Below are positions 1 to 7,249 of a DNA stretch of 64,000 nucleotides, piece by piece. Every line of letters starts with the position of its first letter. Positions within the stretch are counted from its first letter, which is position 1. This DNA is from an uncultured Clostridia bacterium (lineage in GTDB: Bacteria > Bacillota > Clostridia > Christensenellales > Borkfalkiaceae), in contig CAKQSB010000005.1 of assembly GCA_934271735.1 (NCBI GenBank), positions 1 through 64,000 on the forward strand, in the 5' to 3' direction. A model generated the notes under the pieces. It made no database searches. It saw only the letters and a program-made list of their open reading frames with translations, and was not told the origin of the DNA. A program made the position numbers and the translations under genes.

Positions 1-45
1 CACTATAATGCTATTGTTTTCCTTCCCATATTCTTCAAGCTTCAA
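1..45 (-). CDS. N-terminal fragment of an unknown protein, cut by the window edge
   Basis: A strong Shine-Dalgarno sequence (GGAGG, about 55-59 on the minus strand) sits eight to nine bases before a TTG codon at 45. From there an open frame runs off the left edge and reads MKLEEYGKENNSIIV. A -10-like TATAAT lies at 94-99 on the minus strand. The N-terminus recalls small alpha/beta hydrolases (short charged lead followed by a hydrophobic strand), but fifteen residues are too few to name a family. Confidence rests on the ribosome binding site and the open frame only. Confidence 0.45.
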   Translation of the reverse strand, partial: MKLEEYGKENNSIIV

Positions 46-154
46 TTTGTGTTTCCTCCGTCAAATTCCGATTTGTCATTCTGATTTAAGAATATTATAC
101 TACGACATTGTGACTGCTTTTATCTTGGTATTTTTACGCCGAAGAAGTCCTTTG

Positions 155-200
155 CAAAAAATAATACGAACTCAGATTTGTTTTTAGGGTTCGTATTATT
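155..200 (-). terminator. Intrinsic terminator of ssrA
   Basis: On the minus strand the twelve bases 189-200 (AATAATACGAAC) pair perfectly with 161-172, with a loop of about 16 bases, and are followed by a run of T (155-160). It starts seven bases after the tmRNA 3' CCA end, so it fits as the end of the ssrA transcript. Confidence 0.85.
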
Positions 201-206
201 TGCATA

Positions 207-562
207 TGGTGGAGATGAGGGGAGTCAAACCCCTGTCTTGGGTAAAAACCGAAGAGCCTTCTACATACTTAGTATACTCTTAATCTCTTGCGGAAACTGT
301 CTGTATACCGACTATTTCCGCCGTATATTACTAAGTGCCGCGATTTTGCCGCAATCAAAACAAAAACGCCGTTCCCCGTCTTAAATGATGCCGCCATACA
401 GCCGACGGGAATTCCGTAGGGCGACATCGCCGCGTTAATTAAGCAGCGAGTGCAAATTCGTTATTATTCGCATTTAAATTTGGTTTATCGTTTTTACGTA
501 GCCGAGTCCTACGGTATGCTTATACTCTCCCTTTTTCATCCAGTCGAATTCGGAACATCCCC
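207..562 (-). ncRNA. ssrA: transfer-messenger RNA (tmRNA)
   Basis: tmRNA rescues stalled ribosomes with SmpB and tags the nascent protein for proteolysis. The 3' end (minus strand, ending at 207) has a T-arm-like GGGGTTTGACTCCCC followed by an encoded CCA. The 5' end GGGGATG (562 downward) pairs with CATCTCC near the 3' end to give the seven-base-pair acceptor stem. The tag reading frame is at 439-471: resume codon GCG, then tag ANNNEFALAA and a TAA stop with a second TAA nearby. The ten-residue length and the -ALAA end match known tags. About 356 nt is a normal length. It is separated from smpB by five envelope genes and has its own promoter. The short open frames that overlap it are not genes. 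Confidence 0.96.
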
Positions 563-569
563 GAAAATC

Positions 570-591
570 GACCCGAAAACGGGTCTTTTTT
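570..591 (+). terminator. Hairpin plus T-run facing the plus strand, between ssrA and its promoter
   Basis: GACCCG (570-575), an AAAA loop and CGGGTC (580-585) form a perfect six-base-pair stem followed by six T (586-591) on the plus strand. No plus-strand gene is seen upstream. On the minus strand the same stem lies in the predicted precursor leader of tmRNA, without a following T-run. It may stop antisense transcription or be a processing element for the tmRNA 5' end. Confidence 0.45.
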
Positions 592-626
592 ATTATGTCA
601 AACCGAAAATGATTTCTTCCATATAT

Positions 627-655
627 ATTATATACTTTTTTTATTTAAAAATCAA
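627..655 (-). promoter_or_regulatory. ssrA promoter inside the 3' end of the gtrA-like gene
   Basis: Minus strand: -35 TTGATT (650-655), 17-base spacer, -10 TATAAT (627-632). The predicted start near 620 gives a leader of about 58 nt before the mature tmRNA 5' end at 562, to be removed by processing. The -35 box overlaps the last codons of the upstream gene (stop at 641). Confidence 0.75.
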
Positions 656-1144
656 CAGTTTTCTGCCGACATAGTTCCACACGAGGACGAGACACGTCAT
701 AACGACTTTGCTTATCCACCATATCCACTCCGCCCCGAGGAACGTCGTCGATCCGAAAAGCGTTACGGACGGCAGGAACGTTACGCCGAGATACATTCCG
801 ACCTCGGTTATCGCAAGACCGATAAGTCCTATCGCCGTAAACACAAAAAACGATTTTGCCGAACGAGCTTTTTTCTCGTCCGAAACCTGCTTATAGACAA
901 ACTTTACGGATAATATCCAGTTTACCGCAAGCCCGACGGAAAATCCCAAAGCCGTGGAAATAATTATCGCGGCGGTTTCGCCGATTAAAGAGGGCGGCAA
1001 AAGCCAGGTGTAAAACAGATACGATACGGCGTAGTCCACGACAGTCGCCGTTCCGCCGACAAGCAGAAATCTGAAAATCTCCCAGAACAACTGCTTTTTC
1101 GTTTGTTTTATATGTTCTTCGTTTTTCTCAGTTACTTCTTCCAT
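641..1144 (-). CDS. GtrA-like membrane protein
   Basis: A 167-residue protein with four predicted membrane helices and the GtrA-family N-terminal pattern FRFLLVGGTATVVDYAV. GtrA-type proteins take part in moving polyprenyl-phosphate-linked sugars across the membrane or assist a GT-C glycosyltransferase; the exact activity is not settled for most members. The gene starts three bases after the stop of the GT-C gene 1148-2485 and has a good ribosome binding site (AAGGA). The pairing suggests it delivers the lipid-linked sugar donor for that transferase. Its 3' end carries the ssrA promoter. Confidence 0.85.
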   Translation of the reverse strand: MEEVTEKNEEHIKQTKKQLFWEIFRFLLVGGTATVVDYAVSYLFYTWLLPPSLIGETAAIIISTALGFSVGLAVNWILSVKFVYKQVSDEKKARSAKSFFVFTAIGLIGLAITEVGMYLGVTFLPSVTLFGSTTFLGAEWIWWISKVVMTCLVLVWNYVGRKLLIFK

Positions 1145-1147
1145 AAT

Positions 1148-2485
1148 TTATTCCTTTTTTAAGCTCTCTTCCGCGTTCTTTTCCGAAAATTCGGAATAAA
1201 TAAACTGAAACAGCATGATGATACCCAAAAGCATTATTACCGCAAGGAATTGGAAATTTATCTTCGTGTCGCCGTAATCGAAAAGGTATCTTTGAACCAC
1301 TCTGAACGACGGATATATCGTAAGCACGGATACGTATGCCTTTTTTACGAACACGCAGGCGAATATAACCGCGAAAATATCAGCCATATAGTAATACCTT
1401 TCGTGCATATGCGGAAGAACGTAGGGCAAAAGAATCGAAAAGGCGTAAGCAATCAGAAGCCACTGCTTATCGGAAATTTCGCCTTTGTATTTATAAAATC
1501 CCGTGCAGGCTATCGCGCAGATTCCGAGCGAACAAAGCACCATCATCGCGGATATCTTATCGTCGCGCATATACTTGTCGGAAATAAACTGATATAAATT
1601 CGGCGCGTTGAGCGTTAAGCGGTTATACTCGCCGACCTGCTTCATATATGCTCCGAAAAGCGCGTCCGCGGGGGACATACCCGCAATCATTGCGGGCAAC
1701 GCGCAAGCTATGTAACCGACTGCGAAAAACGGCAACGATTTCCATTTCAGCCTGCCTTTCAAAAGAGCGATAACGATTACGGGGGCATAGAAAATCGCCT
1801 GAATCTTAAAGGAAAAAGATATGGCGTACATAATCATGCTCGTCTTTTCCTTGCCCCTTAACATATAGTAAAAACTCATAACCGTGAAACAGGTAAATAT
1901 ACTGTCGCACTGAGCCCATACTCCGCTGTTTAAAAACGTATTCGGCAAAAACAACGTTACCGCATACGCAATCAGAGCCGTGACGTCGCTCTTCACGAGA
2001 TGTCTCACAACGAGACCGACATAAACGGCAAGTATTCCGTCGAAAATACACGAAACGGCTTTGTATAAATACAAATCGTTTATCGGAATATACGTGAATA
2101 TCGTAATTAAGTATTTATACATCGGCGTGTAATCGCCGACCGTGGAAGCGAAGCCCTTGAACCCGCCGAGAGACTTGATTTCGTTATACCATTTCGACAG
2201 GCAACTGTTATAGTCTCCCGTCTTAAAGTCGAAATATACGCCTCTCATCGCCATGGCTATCGTCATAAAGCCTATGGCGAAAAACAATAGCTCGTATTTT
2301 TGCCAGACCTCCGCAAAGCTTTCAAAAAAAACTTTAAATTTGTCCCGAACGGCATTTTTCCCGTTCTCGGAAGAATTACCGCTTTTCGCCGAAGCAACTT
2401 CGTTATTCTTCGCTGAAGCAGCTTCGTTATTCTTCGAGGTAGCCTCGGGCTCTGATTTTTCGGTGTTTTTGCGCTTGAAAATCAT
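1148..2485 (-). CDS. GT-C type membrane glycosyltransferase (Gpi18/PMT-like)
   Basis: A 445-residue protein with a polar N-terminus of about 50 residues followed by around ten membrane helices. The first extracytoplasmic loop holds acidic residues (FKTGDY near residue 90), as in GT-C enzymes, where an acidic residue binds metal or acts in catalysis, and GVWAQCDSI near 190 resembles the Gpi18-like mannosyltransferase family (COG5542). Such enzymes use polyprenyl-phosphate sugars on the outer face of the membrane. The gene lies in the envelope cassette, 70 bases after the small membrane protein and directly before the GtrA-like partner. The N-terminus contains an imperfect eight-residue duplication, NNEAASAK then NNEVASAK. 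The sugar and acceptor cannot be read from sequence. Confidence 0.75.
   Translation of the reverse strand: MIFKRKNTEKSEPEATSKNNEAASAKNNEVASAKSGNSSENGKNAVRDKFKVFFESFAEVWQKYELLFFAIGFMTIAMAMRGVYFDFKTGDYNSCLSKWYNEIKSLGGFKGFASTVGDYTPMYKYLITIFTYIPINDLYLYKAVSCIFDGILAVYVGLVVRHLVKSDVTALIAYAVTLFLPNTFLNSGVWAQCDSIFTCFTVMSFYYMLRGKEKTSMIMYAISFSFKIQAIFYAPVIVIALLKGRLKWKSLPFFAVGYIACALPAMIAGMSPADALFGAYMKQVGEYNRLTLNAPNLYQFISDKYMRDDKISAMMVLCSLGICAIACTGFYKYKGEISDKQWLLIAYAFSILLPYVLPHMHERYYYMADIFAVIFACVFVKKAYVSVLTIYPSFRVVQRYLFDYGDTKINFQFLAVIMLLGIIMLFQFIYSEFSEKNAEESLKKE
2391..2438. repeat. 24-bp direct repeat, two copies, inside the GT-C gene
   Basis: Two adjacent 24-base copies (2391-2414 and 2415-2438), differing at a few positions, encode the duplicated NNExASAK segment in the cytoplasmic tail. 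In frame, so likely slippage-prone length variation without loss of function. Confidence 0.75.
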
Positions 2486-2555
2486 AATTTTCCCCTTTGG
2501 TTATTTTTTACGAATAGTAGGCGTCGGTATTTAACGTATGACTAACAATAGTACC

Positions 2556-2825
2556 TCAGCCGTTATTTTTATTTTCTTCGGAATTTTCGCCGGCGGCATC
2601 GTTTTCCGCCTTTTCTTCGCCCGCGAAATCGGCGTCGGTGATAACGAGTTCGTCCTCTACTTCCTTATGAGCGTTTTCGTCTATCTTCAATGTTTTCGTA
2701 ACGCCCTTTTTGATTTTACGCCATCTGATGATAAACGTGGCTCCGACAGCCGCGGCGATTGCGGAAATCGATGTTACAATGGCGGTGGTAGCCGCCGGAT
2801 CGAGATAAAGTAAATTATTTAACAT
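2556..2825 (-). CDS. Small single-span membrane protein with acidic tail
   Basis: I choose the ATG at 2825 because AGAAGGAG lies just upstream; a longer frame to 2870 has no such signal. The 89-residue product has one membrane helix (about residues 10-30, AIVTSISAIAAAVGATFII), a basic stop-transfer segment RWRKIKKG and an acidic, Glu/Asp/Asn-rich tail of about 45 residues. The start overlaps the end of the YidC/glycerophosphotransferase gene by 11 bases, so translation is probably coupled. No family recognised. Its position suggests an accessory subunit or scaffold of the envelope cassette, which is inference only. Confidence 0.7.
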   Translation of the reverse strand: MLNNLLYLDPAATTAIVTSISAIAAAVGATFIIRWRKIKKGVTKTLKIDENAHKEVEDELVITDADFAGEEKAENDAAGENSEENKNNG

Positions 2826-4941
2826 TTTCTGCTCCTTCTGCTTGTTTGTTTTGTCTGGCTTTCGCGGCAAGCGTCGTTAAGATATATTTCGCTCCGCACT
2901 CGCCCGCTTTTCCGTGGTTATAAATAAAGTCAGCGTAAACTTCCTTTATCGTTTTTTCGTATTTTTCCTCGTTTGCGAGAAGACTATCGACTACCGATTT
3001 TATCTCCGGAACGTTTTCCTTATCGACGCTTACGCCGATAACGTCTCTCAGAGAAATTTCTACGGGCTTAATCCCGACCTTTTCCCAGTTCGGGTTTTCG
3101 CACTTGGGCTTGGTGTTAATGAAAATCGCGGGGCGTTTGGTCGCAAAACAAAATTCCGGACCTACGCCCGACCAGTCGGTTATTATGATATCCGATGAAT
3201 AAACCGACTCGTTTACCGAAAAATCGGTCTCGAACGAAAGCTTGTTTTCGTCTCTGTCCTTATATTTCTCTATCAACGCGTTAAGCCTTGCGCCGTAACG
3301 CTTTACGTATTCGGGATGCGGGCGGACGATAAGTTTAATTCCGTCGCCGTAAAGGTTTTCGATAAGTTCGTTCACGCAGGAATCGAGAAGATTGTCCTCC
3401 TGCCAGGACGGAGCGATAAGTATCTGCTTGTACGGCTTAGGCGATTTTTTACGCTTTTCGTTGGCTTCGTTGCCCATTTTCTCGAGGTAATCGGAAAGCG
3501 GAAAACCAAATTCCACGAGCTTTTTCGGTTTTAATCCGTAAACCTCTTCGGTCTTTCTGATTTCTTCTTTTACGTGTTCGCCCGAGCAGAAAATCGTGTC
3601 GAAATTATCGAACGCGCCTTCCTTGAATCCGTAAAACGTGCTCATAGTGTCGTGCGGCACGTAAATATACTCGATATCTTTCTTTATAAACGAACGCTTG
3701 AGGTAGTATGTGTTCAAATCGGGCGTCGTCATAATAAACATATCCGTTTCCACGAACATCATAAGCGTTATGAGCTTTTTAAGGCCGATGTAATAGGGTT
3801 TTATCCTCGGTTCGGTTTTCGCGATATCGAAAATAATATCGTTCGGGTCGTTCGTAACGTAATGAATAACAAGGTTCGAGCGTTTTAAAAGCTCTGCAAT
3901 TATGTCCTTATAATATCTGTAAAATCCGCTTCTTTCCGAATAAAACACAACGTGCTTGTTGGCGATATGCTTGAATTTTTTGTAATCTTCCTTTTCGCGT
4001 TTCCTGTTCGCACGGTACATCGGGTCTTCTTTATCGACCGCGCCGTACGCTTTAGCTTCCGCCAAAGCTTTGCGGCTTTCCTCAAGAGCTTTGTAATCCA
4101 CATACTTCTTCGGGTTTATAAGCGCGTTTAAAAGATACATAACCCCTATAGACATAAGATTGCTCGCGATCCAGTAAAGCGCGGTGCCTGCGGGAACGAA
4201 AAGCCCGAGATAAAGCGACAACGCGATACTTAAAATCATTATGCCGTACTTATTGAGTTTGCCCTGCTCGTGCTGCAAAACGTTGGAAATGTTCTGCGTT
4301 AAGCACATAACGAAGGACGAAGCGCCCGCAAGAATCGGTACGAGAATATAAATGCCCCATACTTCCGTCGGAATATACGCGAGATTGAACCCGAGAAATT
4401 TAAGACCGAGGGAGTTCGCGTCCGCTACTATATCCGATAACCCGGGAATTGCCTCCGCGCCTTCAAGAGATCGGAACGCGCCCGTCTGCATCATCTCCAC
4501 GATTTTAAGCTGACAGGAGGACGACGAAGCGTCAAGTCCCGCAACATTCGCTAAGGCGTTTATCGTTTCGGCGGAATAACCGAAAAGATAATTGAACGGG
4601 TGATAAATTATCTCCACGACCGCAAGAAGAAGAACGATCTGCAGGATAAGCGGAATTATCGTTATCAGCGGATGATACTTCTCTCTTTTGTAAAGCTCGG
4701 CTTGTCCGTCGGCGATAGCGTCGAAATTGCCCTGCATCCCGGCTTTCAAAAAGTTGATTTCGGGCTGTATTTTAACCATTTTTATGGAATTCTTCTGTAT
4801 CCATACGGAAAGCGGCATTAAAATAATCTTCGTCGCCAAAGTGAAAAGAATAATCGCAACTCCGTAATTCCCAGTAAGTTGCCAGCACCATTTCATCAGA
4901 TACCCGAACGGAATGCTTATATAGTGGATCACGACCGACAT
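2815..4941 (-). CDS. YidC/Oxa1-like insertase domain fused to a CDP-glycerol glycerophosphotransferase-like domain
   Basis: A 708-residue two-domain protein. Residues about 1-275 are a YidC/Oxa1/Alb3 domain: five predicted membrane helices, first helix YGVAIILFTLATKIILMPLS with a basic residue (Lys) where YidC has the groove Arg, a charged cytoplasmic hairpin with KIQPEI, and the final hydrophobic helix pair. There is no lipoprotein signal. Residues about 320-690 resemble the TagB/TagF glycerophosphotransferase GT-B fold: APSWQEDN, RPHPEY and TDWSGVGPEF, the last two matching the His/Asp region of that family. TagF-type enzymes use CDP-glycerol or similar CDP-polyols to build or cap teichoic-acid-like chains on the inner membrane face. 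A good ribosome binding site GGGAG precedes the ATG. Lies 11 bases after the sulfatase-like gene. Whether the YidC part still inserts proteins or only anchors the transferase is unknown. Confidence 0.85.
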   Translation of the reverse strand: MSVVIHYISIPFGYLMKWCWQLTGNYGVAIILFTLATKIILMPLSVWIQKNSIKMVKIQPEINFLKAGMQGNFDAIADGQAELYKREKYHPLITIIPLILQIVLLLAVVEIIYHPFNYLFGYSAETINALANVAGLDASSSSCQLKIVEMMQTGAFRSLEGAEAIPGLSDIVADANSLGLKFLGFNLAYIPTEVWGIYILVPILAGASSFVMCLTQNISNVLQHEQGKLNKYGIMILSIALSLYLGLFVPAGTALYWIASNLMSIGVMYLLNALINPKKYVDYKALEESRKALAEAKAYGAVDKEDPMYRANRKREKEDYKKFKHIANKHVVFYSERSGFYRYYKDIIAELLKRSNLVIHYVTNDPNDIIFDIAKTEPRIKPYYIGLKKLITLMMFVETDMFIMTTPDLNTYYLKRSFIKKDIEYIYVPHDTMSTFYGFKEGAFDNFDTIFCSGEHVKEEIRKTEEVYGLKPKKLVEFGFPLSDYLEKMGNEANEKRKKSPKPYKQILIAPSWQEDNLLDSCVNELIENLYGDGIKLIVRPHPEYVKRYGARLNALIEKYKDRDENKLSFETDFSVNESVYSSDIIITDWSGVGPEFCFATKRPAIFINTKPKCENPNWEKVGIKPVEISLRDVIGVSVDKENVPEIKSVVDSLLANEEKYEKTIKEVYADFIYNHGKAGECGAKYILTTLAAKARQNKQAEGAENVK

Positions 4942-4952
4942 GATATACTCCC

Positions 4953-6692
4953 TTAACTCATCAAAAATTTATCCGCGTGCCGACGCCCGCTCTCTTTCCA
5001 GTTTTTAAAATTCGCGGCTTTGCCGCTGATTTTATAAGTATACTCGTCCAGAGAAGCCGTCAGATAAGTGTGCCATATAAACGTTCTTTCTCTTGTTTCG
5101 TCCTCGGCGATTTCGAAAACGGGTTTTCCCTCGCCGTCATATTCTATCCCTTCCGAAGCGAAAATCGTCGCCCAGATATCCGTGTGCGAAGTCTCCGCCG
5201 AAGAGATTTTAAAGCCCTCGTCCTCTCCCGCCGGTTTAACGAAAAGCGCGGTACGTCTCGATTCGCCCACGCCCGTAAGGTCGTTGAACGGTCTCGAATG
5301 GTCGCCCGTTATAATTATCGTTGCGTCCTTGTAAAGTCCGTTTTCTTTAAGCGATTTTAAAAACGCGTTCACAACGCTCATATTGCGGTTTAAAATCGAC
5401 GGGATATACGGGTTTGAAAGCTGTAACACGTCGTGCATACCGTCGAAATGAATAAACGAAAATTGTCTTTCGTTCCCGCCGACGGTTATTTCCTTTTTTG
5501 CAAGACGTTCGGCTTGTTTGTTCGTTCCTATCCATTCGCCATAGCCGTCCTCGCCTTTTTTGGTAACGTTTCCGTTTACGTCGGATGTGCTGCCCGAATC
5601 GAAAATCTGCTTTAAAATTACGGGCGCGGCGCGGTAAAGCGAAAACGCGGCCATATTCGCCGAAAGAGCGAAAGAAGGTTCATCGTCCGTCTCGTCGGTC
5701 GCTTTGGAAAGGTTTCCGATATACTCGGGAAGGTGTTCCGCGTTTGTAAACGAGTAATATTTCATAGTGTAAATATTAACCGCATATCCGTTTTTATCAA
5801 GCGTATTCAAAGGAATATCATCGCCCTTGTAGGCGTTGTCGAGATACTCCGCTCTCTTGCTGTATATATCGAATTTTGCGCCTGTGAGCATATTCGCCAC
5901 CGCGGGAAAGGTATGCCCGTACACCGAAACGTTATCCCGATACCAGGTGAAACCGTCGAGCTCGGAAAAAACATCTTTACCCGCATTGTAGGCTTTTTCG
6001 GCGTAATCTTCGTCGAAACGGTCGATGCAGAAATAATACACGTTTTTTGCCGAAGCCAGCTCGCAAAACCCTCTTTCGGTCGTTATTGTCGATCTCTCCG
6101 CCTTTCCCGATCCGGATAAAATGTTCGAGCCGTATCTGGAATTGCTGTTTACGATTATGAAAATAGGACTTACTGTCTGCGTTACGAGGAGCGTGAACGC
6201 CACAACGAGCGATATCGTTTTAATGATTTCGCCGTTGTCGCCTTTGATATTCACTCTCGCCGCAAGATAAAACGCTCCGCCGTAAACAATGAGCCATATC
6301 GCAAGGTCCAAAATCATAAGTCCGACCGAAGGAAGTTCGCCGGGAAGCCTGTCTCCGGGAAGGGAATTCATTCCGAAATTCAAAAAGTTTTGCTGAATTA
6401 TAAAAAGCGCGGCGGTCGACAGAACAAATGCAAACACAAATCTGTATGCCTTTTTCGGCAAAAGAAACATAAGCGCCGAAAAGAGCAAAACCGTTAAAAC
6501 CGCGCCGAGCGCGAGGAACGGCATAAAGTTTGCAAACGTGAAATCGAGCTGCTCGTAGTTACTGCCGTAAATATCGAGGGGCGCGACGATAAAAACCGCA
6601 AGCGCGAGCGCAAGCGAAGATAAAACCGCGGGGATAAGCCTTTTAAGCCTGTCGGCGGTTATGAAATTGTTCTTTTTCTGTTCTTTTTCCAT
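4953..6692 (-). CDS. Membrane-anchored sulfatase-like hydrolase/transferase (alkaline phosphatase superfamily)
   Basis: A 579-residue protein: about five membrane helices in residues 10-195, then an extracytoplasmic domain. Alkaline-phosphatase-superfamily features are visible: FCIDRFDED near 220 (metal-binding Asp), GHTFPAV near 264 (candidate Thr nucleophile), ITGDHSRP near 465 (metal-binding Asp and His) and SHTDIWATIF near 505 (metal-binding His). The layout matches LtaS or phosphoethanolamine-transferase-like enzymes, which move glycerol phosphate or ethanolamine phosphate onto envelope polymers. Next to the glycerophosphotransferase fusion, a role in polymer extension, decoration or turnover is plausible. 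Starts ten bases after the smpB stop with AAGGCGG as ribosome site. Confidence 0.75.
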   Translation of the reverse strand: MEKEQKKNNFITADRLKRLIPAVLSSLALALAVFIVAPLDIYGSNYEQLDFTFANFMPFLALGAVLTVLLFSALMFLLPKKAYRFVFAFVLSTAALFIIQQNFLNFGMNSLPGDRLPGELPSVGLMILDLAIWLIVYGGAFYLAARVNIKGDNGEIIKTISLVVAFTLLVTQTVSPIFIIVNSNSRYGSNILSGSGKAERSTITTERGFCELASAKNVYYFCIDRFDEDYAEKAYNAGKDVFSELDGFTWYRDNVSVYGHTFPAVANMLTGAKFDIYSKRAEYLDNAYKGDDIPLNTLDKNGYAVNIYTMKYYSFTNAEHLPEYIGNLSKATDETDDEPSFALSANMAAFSLYRAAPVILKQIFDSGSTSDVNGNVTKKGEDGYGEWIGTNKQAERLAKKEITVGGNERQFSFIHFDGMHDVLQLSNPYIPSILNRNMSVVNAFLKSLKENGLYKDATIIITGDHSRPFNDLTGVGESRRTALFVKPAGEDEGFKISSAETSHTDIWATIFASEGIEYDGEGKPVFEIAEDETRERTFIWHTYLTASLDEYTYKISGKAANFKNWKESGRRHADKFLMS

Positions 6693-6702
6693 TTTCGCCG
6701 CC

Positions 6703-7155
6703 TTAAAGTTTTGCGTTTTTTATGTCTCTTTCGGCAGATCTGTCAAGGTCTCTTTCCTTTATCGTCTGCTTTTTATCGTAAGTATGCTTACCTTTGCAAA
6801 GCCCTATTTCGAGCTTTATGAGCGACTGCTTCAGATAAATCCTGAGCGGAACGAGGGTGTATCCCTTTTCGTTTACCTTGCCTATAAGCTTTCGGATTTC
6901 GCTTTTATGCAAAAGCAACCGTCTTTCACGTCTGCTATCCTTACTGTTGAACGCCCCGCCGCGATCGTACACCGCAACGTGCATTCCTTTGACGAAAACT
7001 TCCGCCTTGTCCACGGAACAATACGCGTCCTTAAGGCTTACGTTGCCCGATTTTATGGACTTAACCTCTCCCCCGTCCAGCTTTATTCCGACTTCGAACG
7101 AATCCTCTATGAAATATTCGAATCTCGCTTCTCTGTTTTCGCAAATCGTTTTCAT
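6703..7155 (-). CDS. smpB: SsrA-binding protein SmpB
   Basis: A 150-residue protein of standard length. It binds tmRNA and carries it into stalled ribosomes. Family signs include the N-terminal beta-barrel with IKLDGGEVKSIKSG, LLHKSEIRKLIG, and the basic C-terminal tail DKKQTIKERDLDR that enters the empty mRNA channel. It follows rnr by 94 bases and in many Firmicutes is directly followed by ssrA; here five envelope genes intervene. The ATG at 7155 has no Shine-Dalgarno sequence, and a promoter ends nine bases upstream, so the transcript leader may be only two or three bases. Confidence 0.97.
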   Translation of the reverse strand: MKTICENREARFEYFIEDSFEVGIKLDGGEVKSIKSGNVSLKDAYCSVDKAEVFVKGMHVAVYDRGGAFNSKDSRRERRLLLHKSEIRKLIGKVNEKGYTLVPLRIYLKQSLIKLEIGLCKGKHTYDKKQTIKERDLDRSAERDIKNAKL

Positions 7156-7164
7156 ACGGATTAA

Positions 7165-7193
7165 ATTTTACCACAACTCCTGCCGAATTGCAA
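7165..7193 (-). promoter_or_regulatory. smpB promoter with near-leaderless start
   Basis: Minus strand: -35 TTGCAA (7188-7193), 17-base spacer, -10 TAAAAT (7165-7170), then nine bases to the smpB ATG. This would give smpB and the envelope genes a promoter independent of secG-rnr. Confidence 0.6.
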
Positions 7194-7249
7194 GAGTTTT
7201 AATATAATAGCGAGTTTTTTCGGCTGTTTTTCATTATTTAACGACGGTT

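Noticed and set aside
178..674. Two small plus-strand open frames
   Set aside because: They run through the tmRNA and its promoter, and have no ribosome site.
641..6692. Recent horizontal island at the envelope cassette
   Set aside because: No integrase, repeats or tRNA flank, and codon use looks like the neighbours, so I cannot support a recent transfer from sequence alone.
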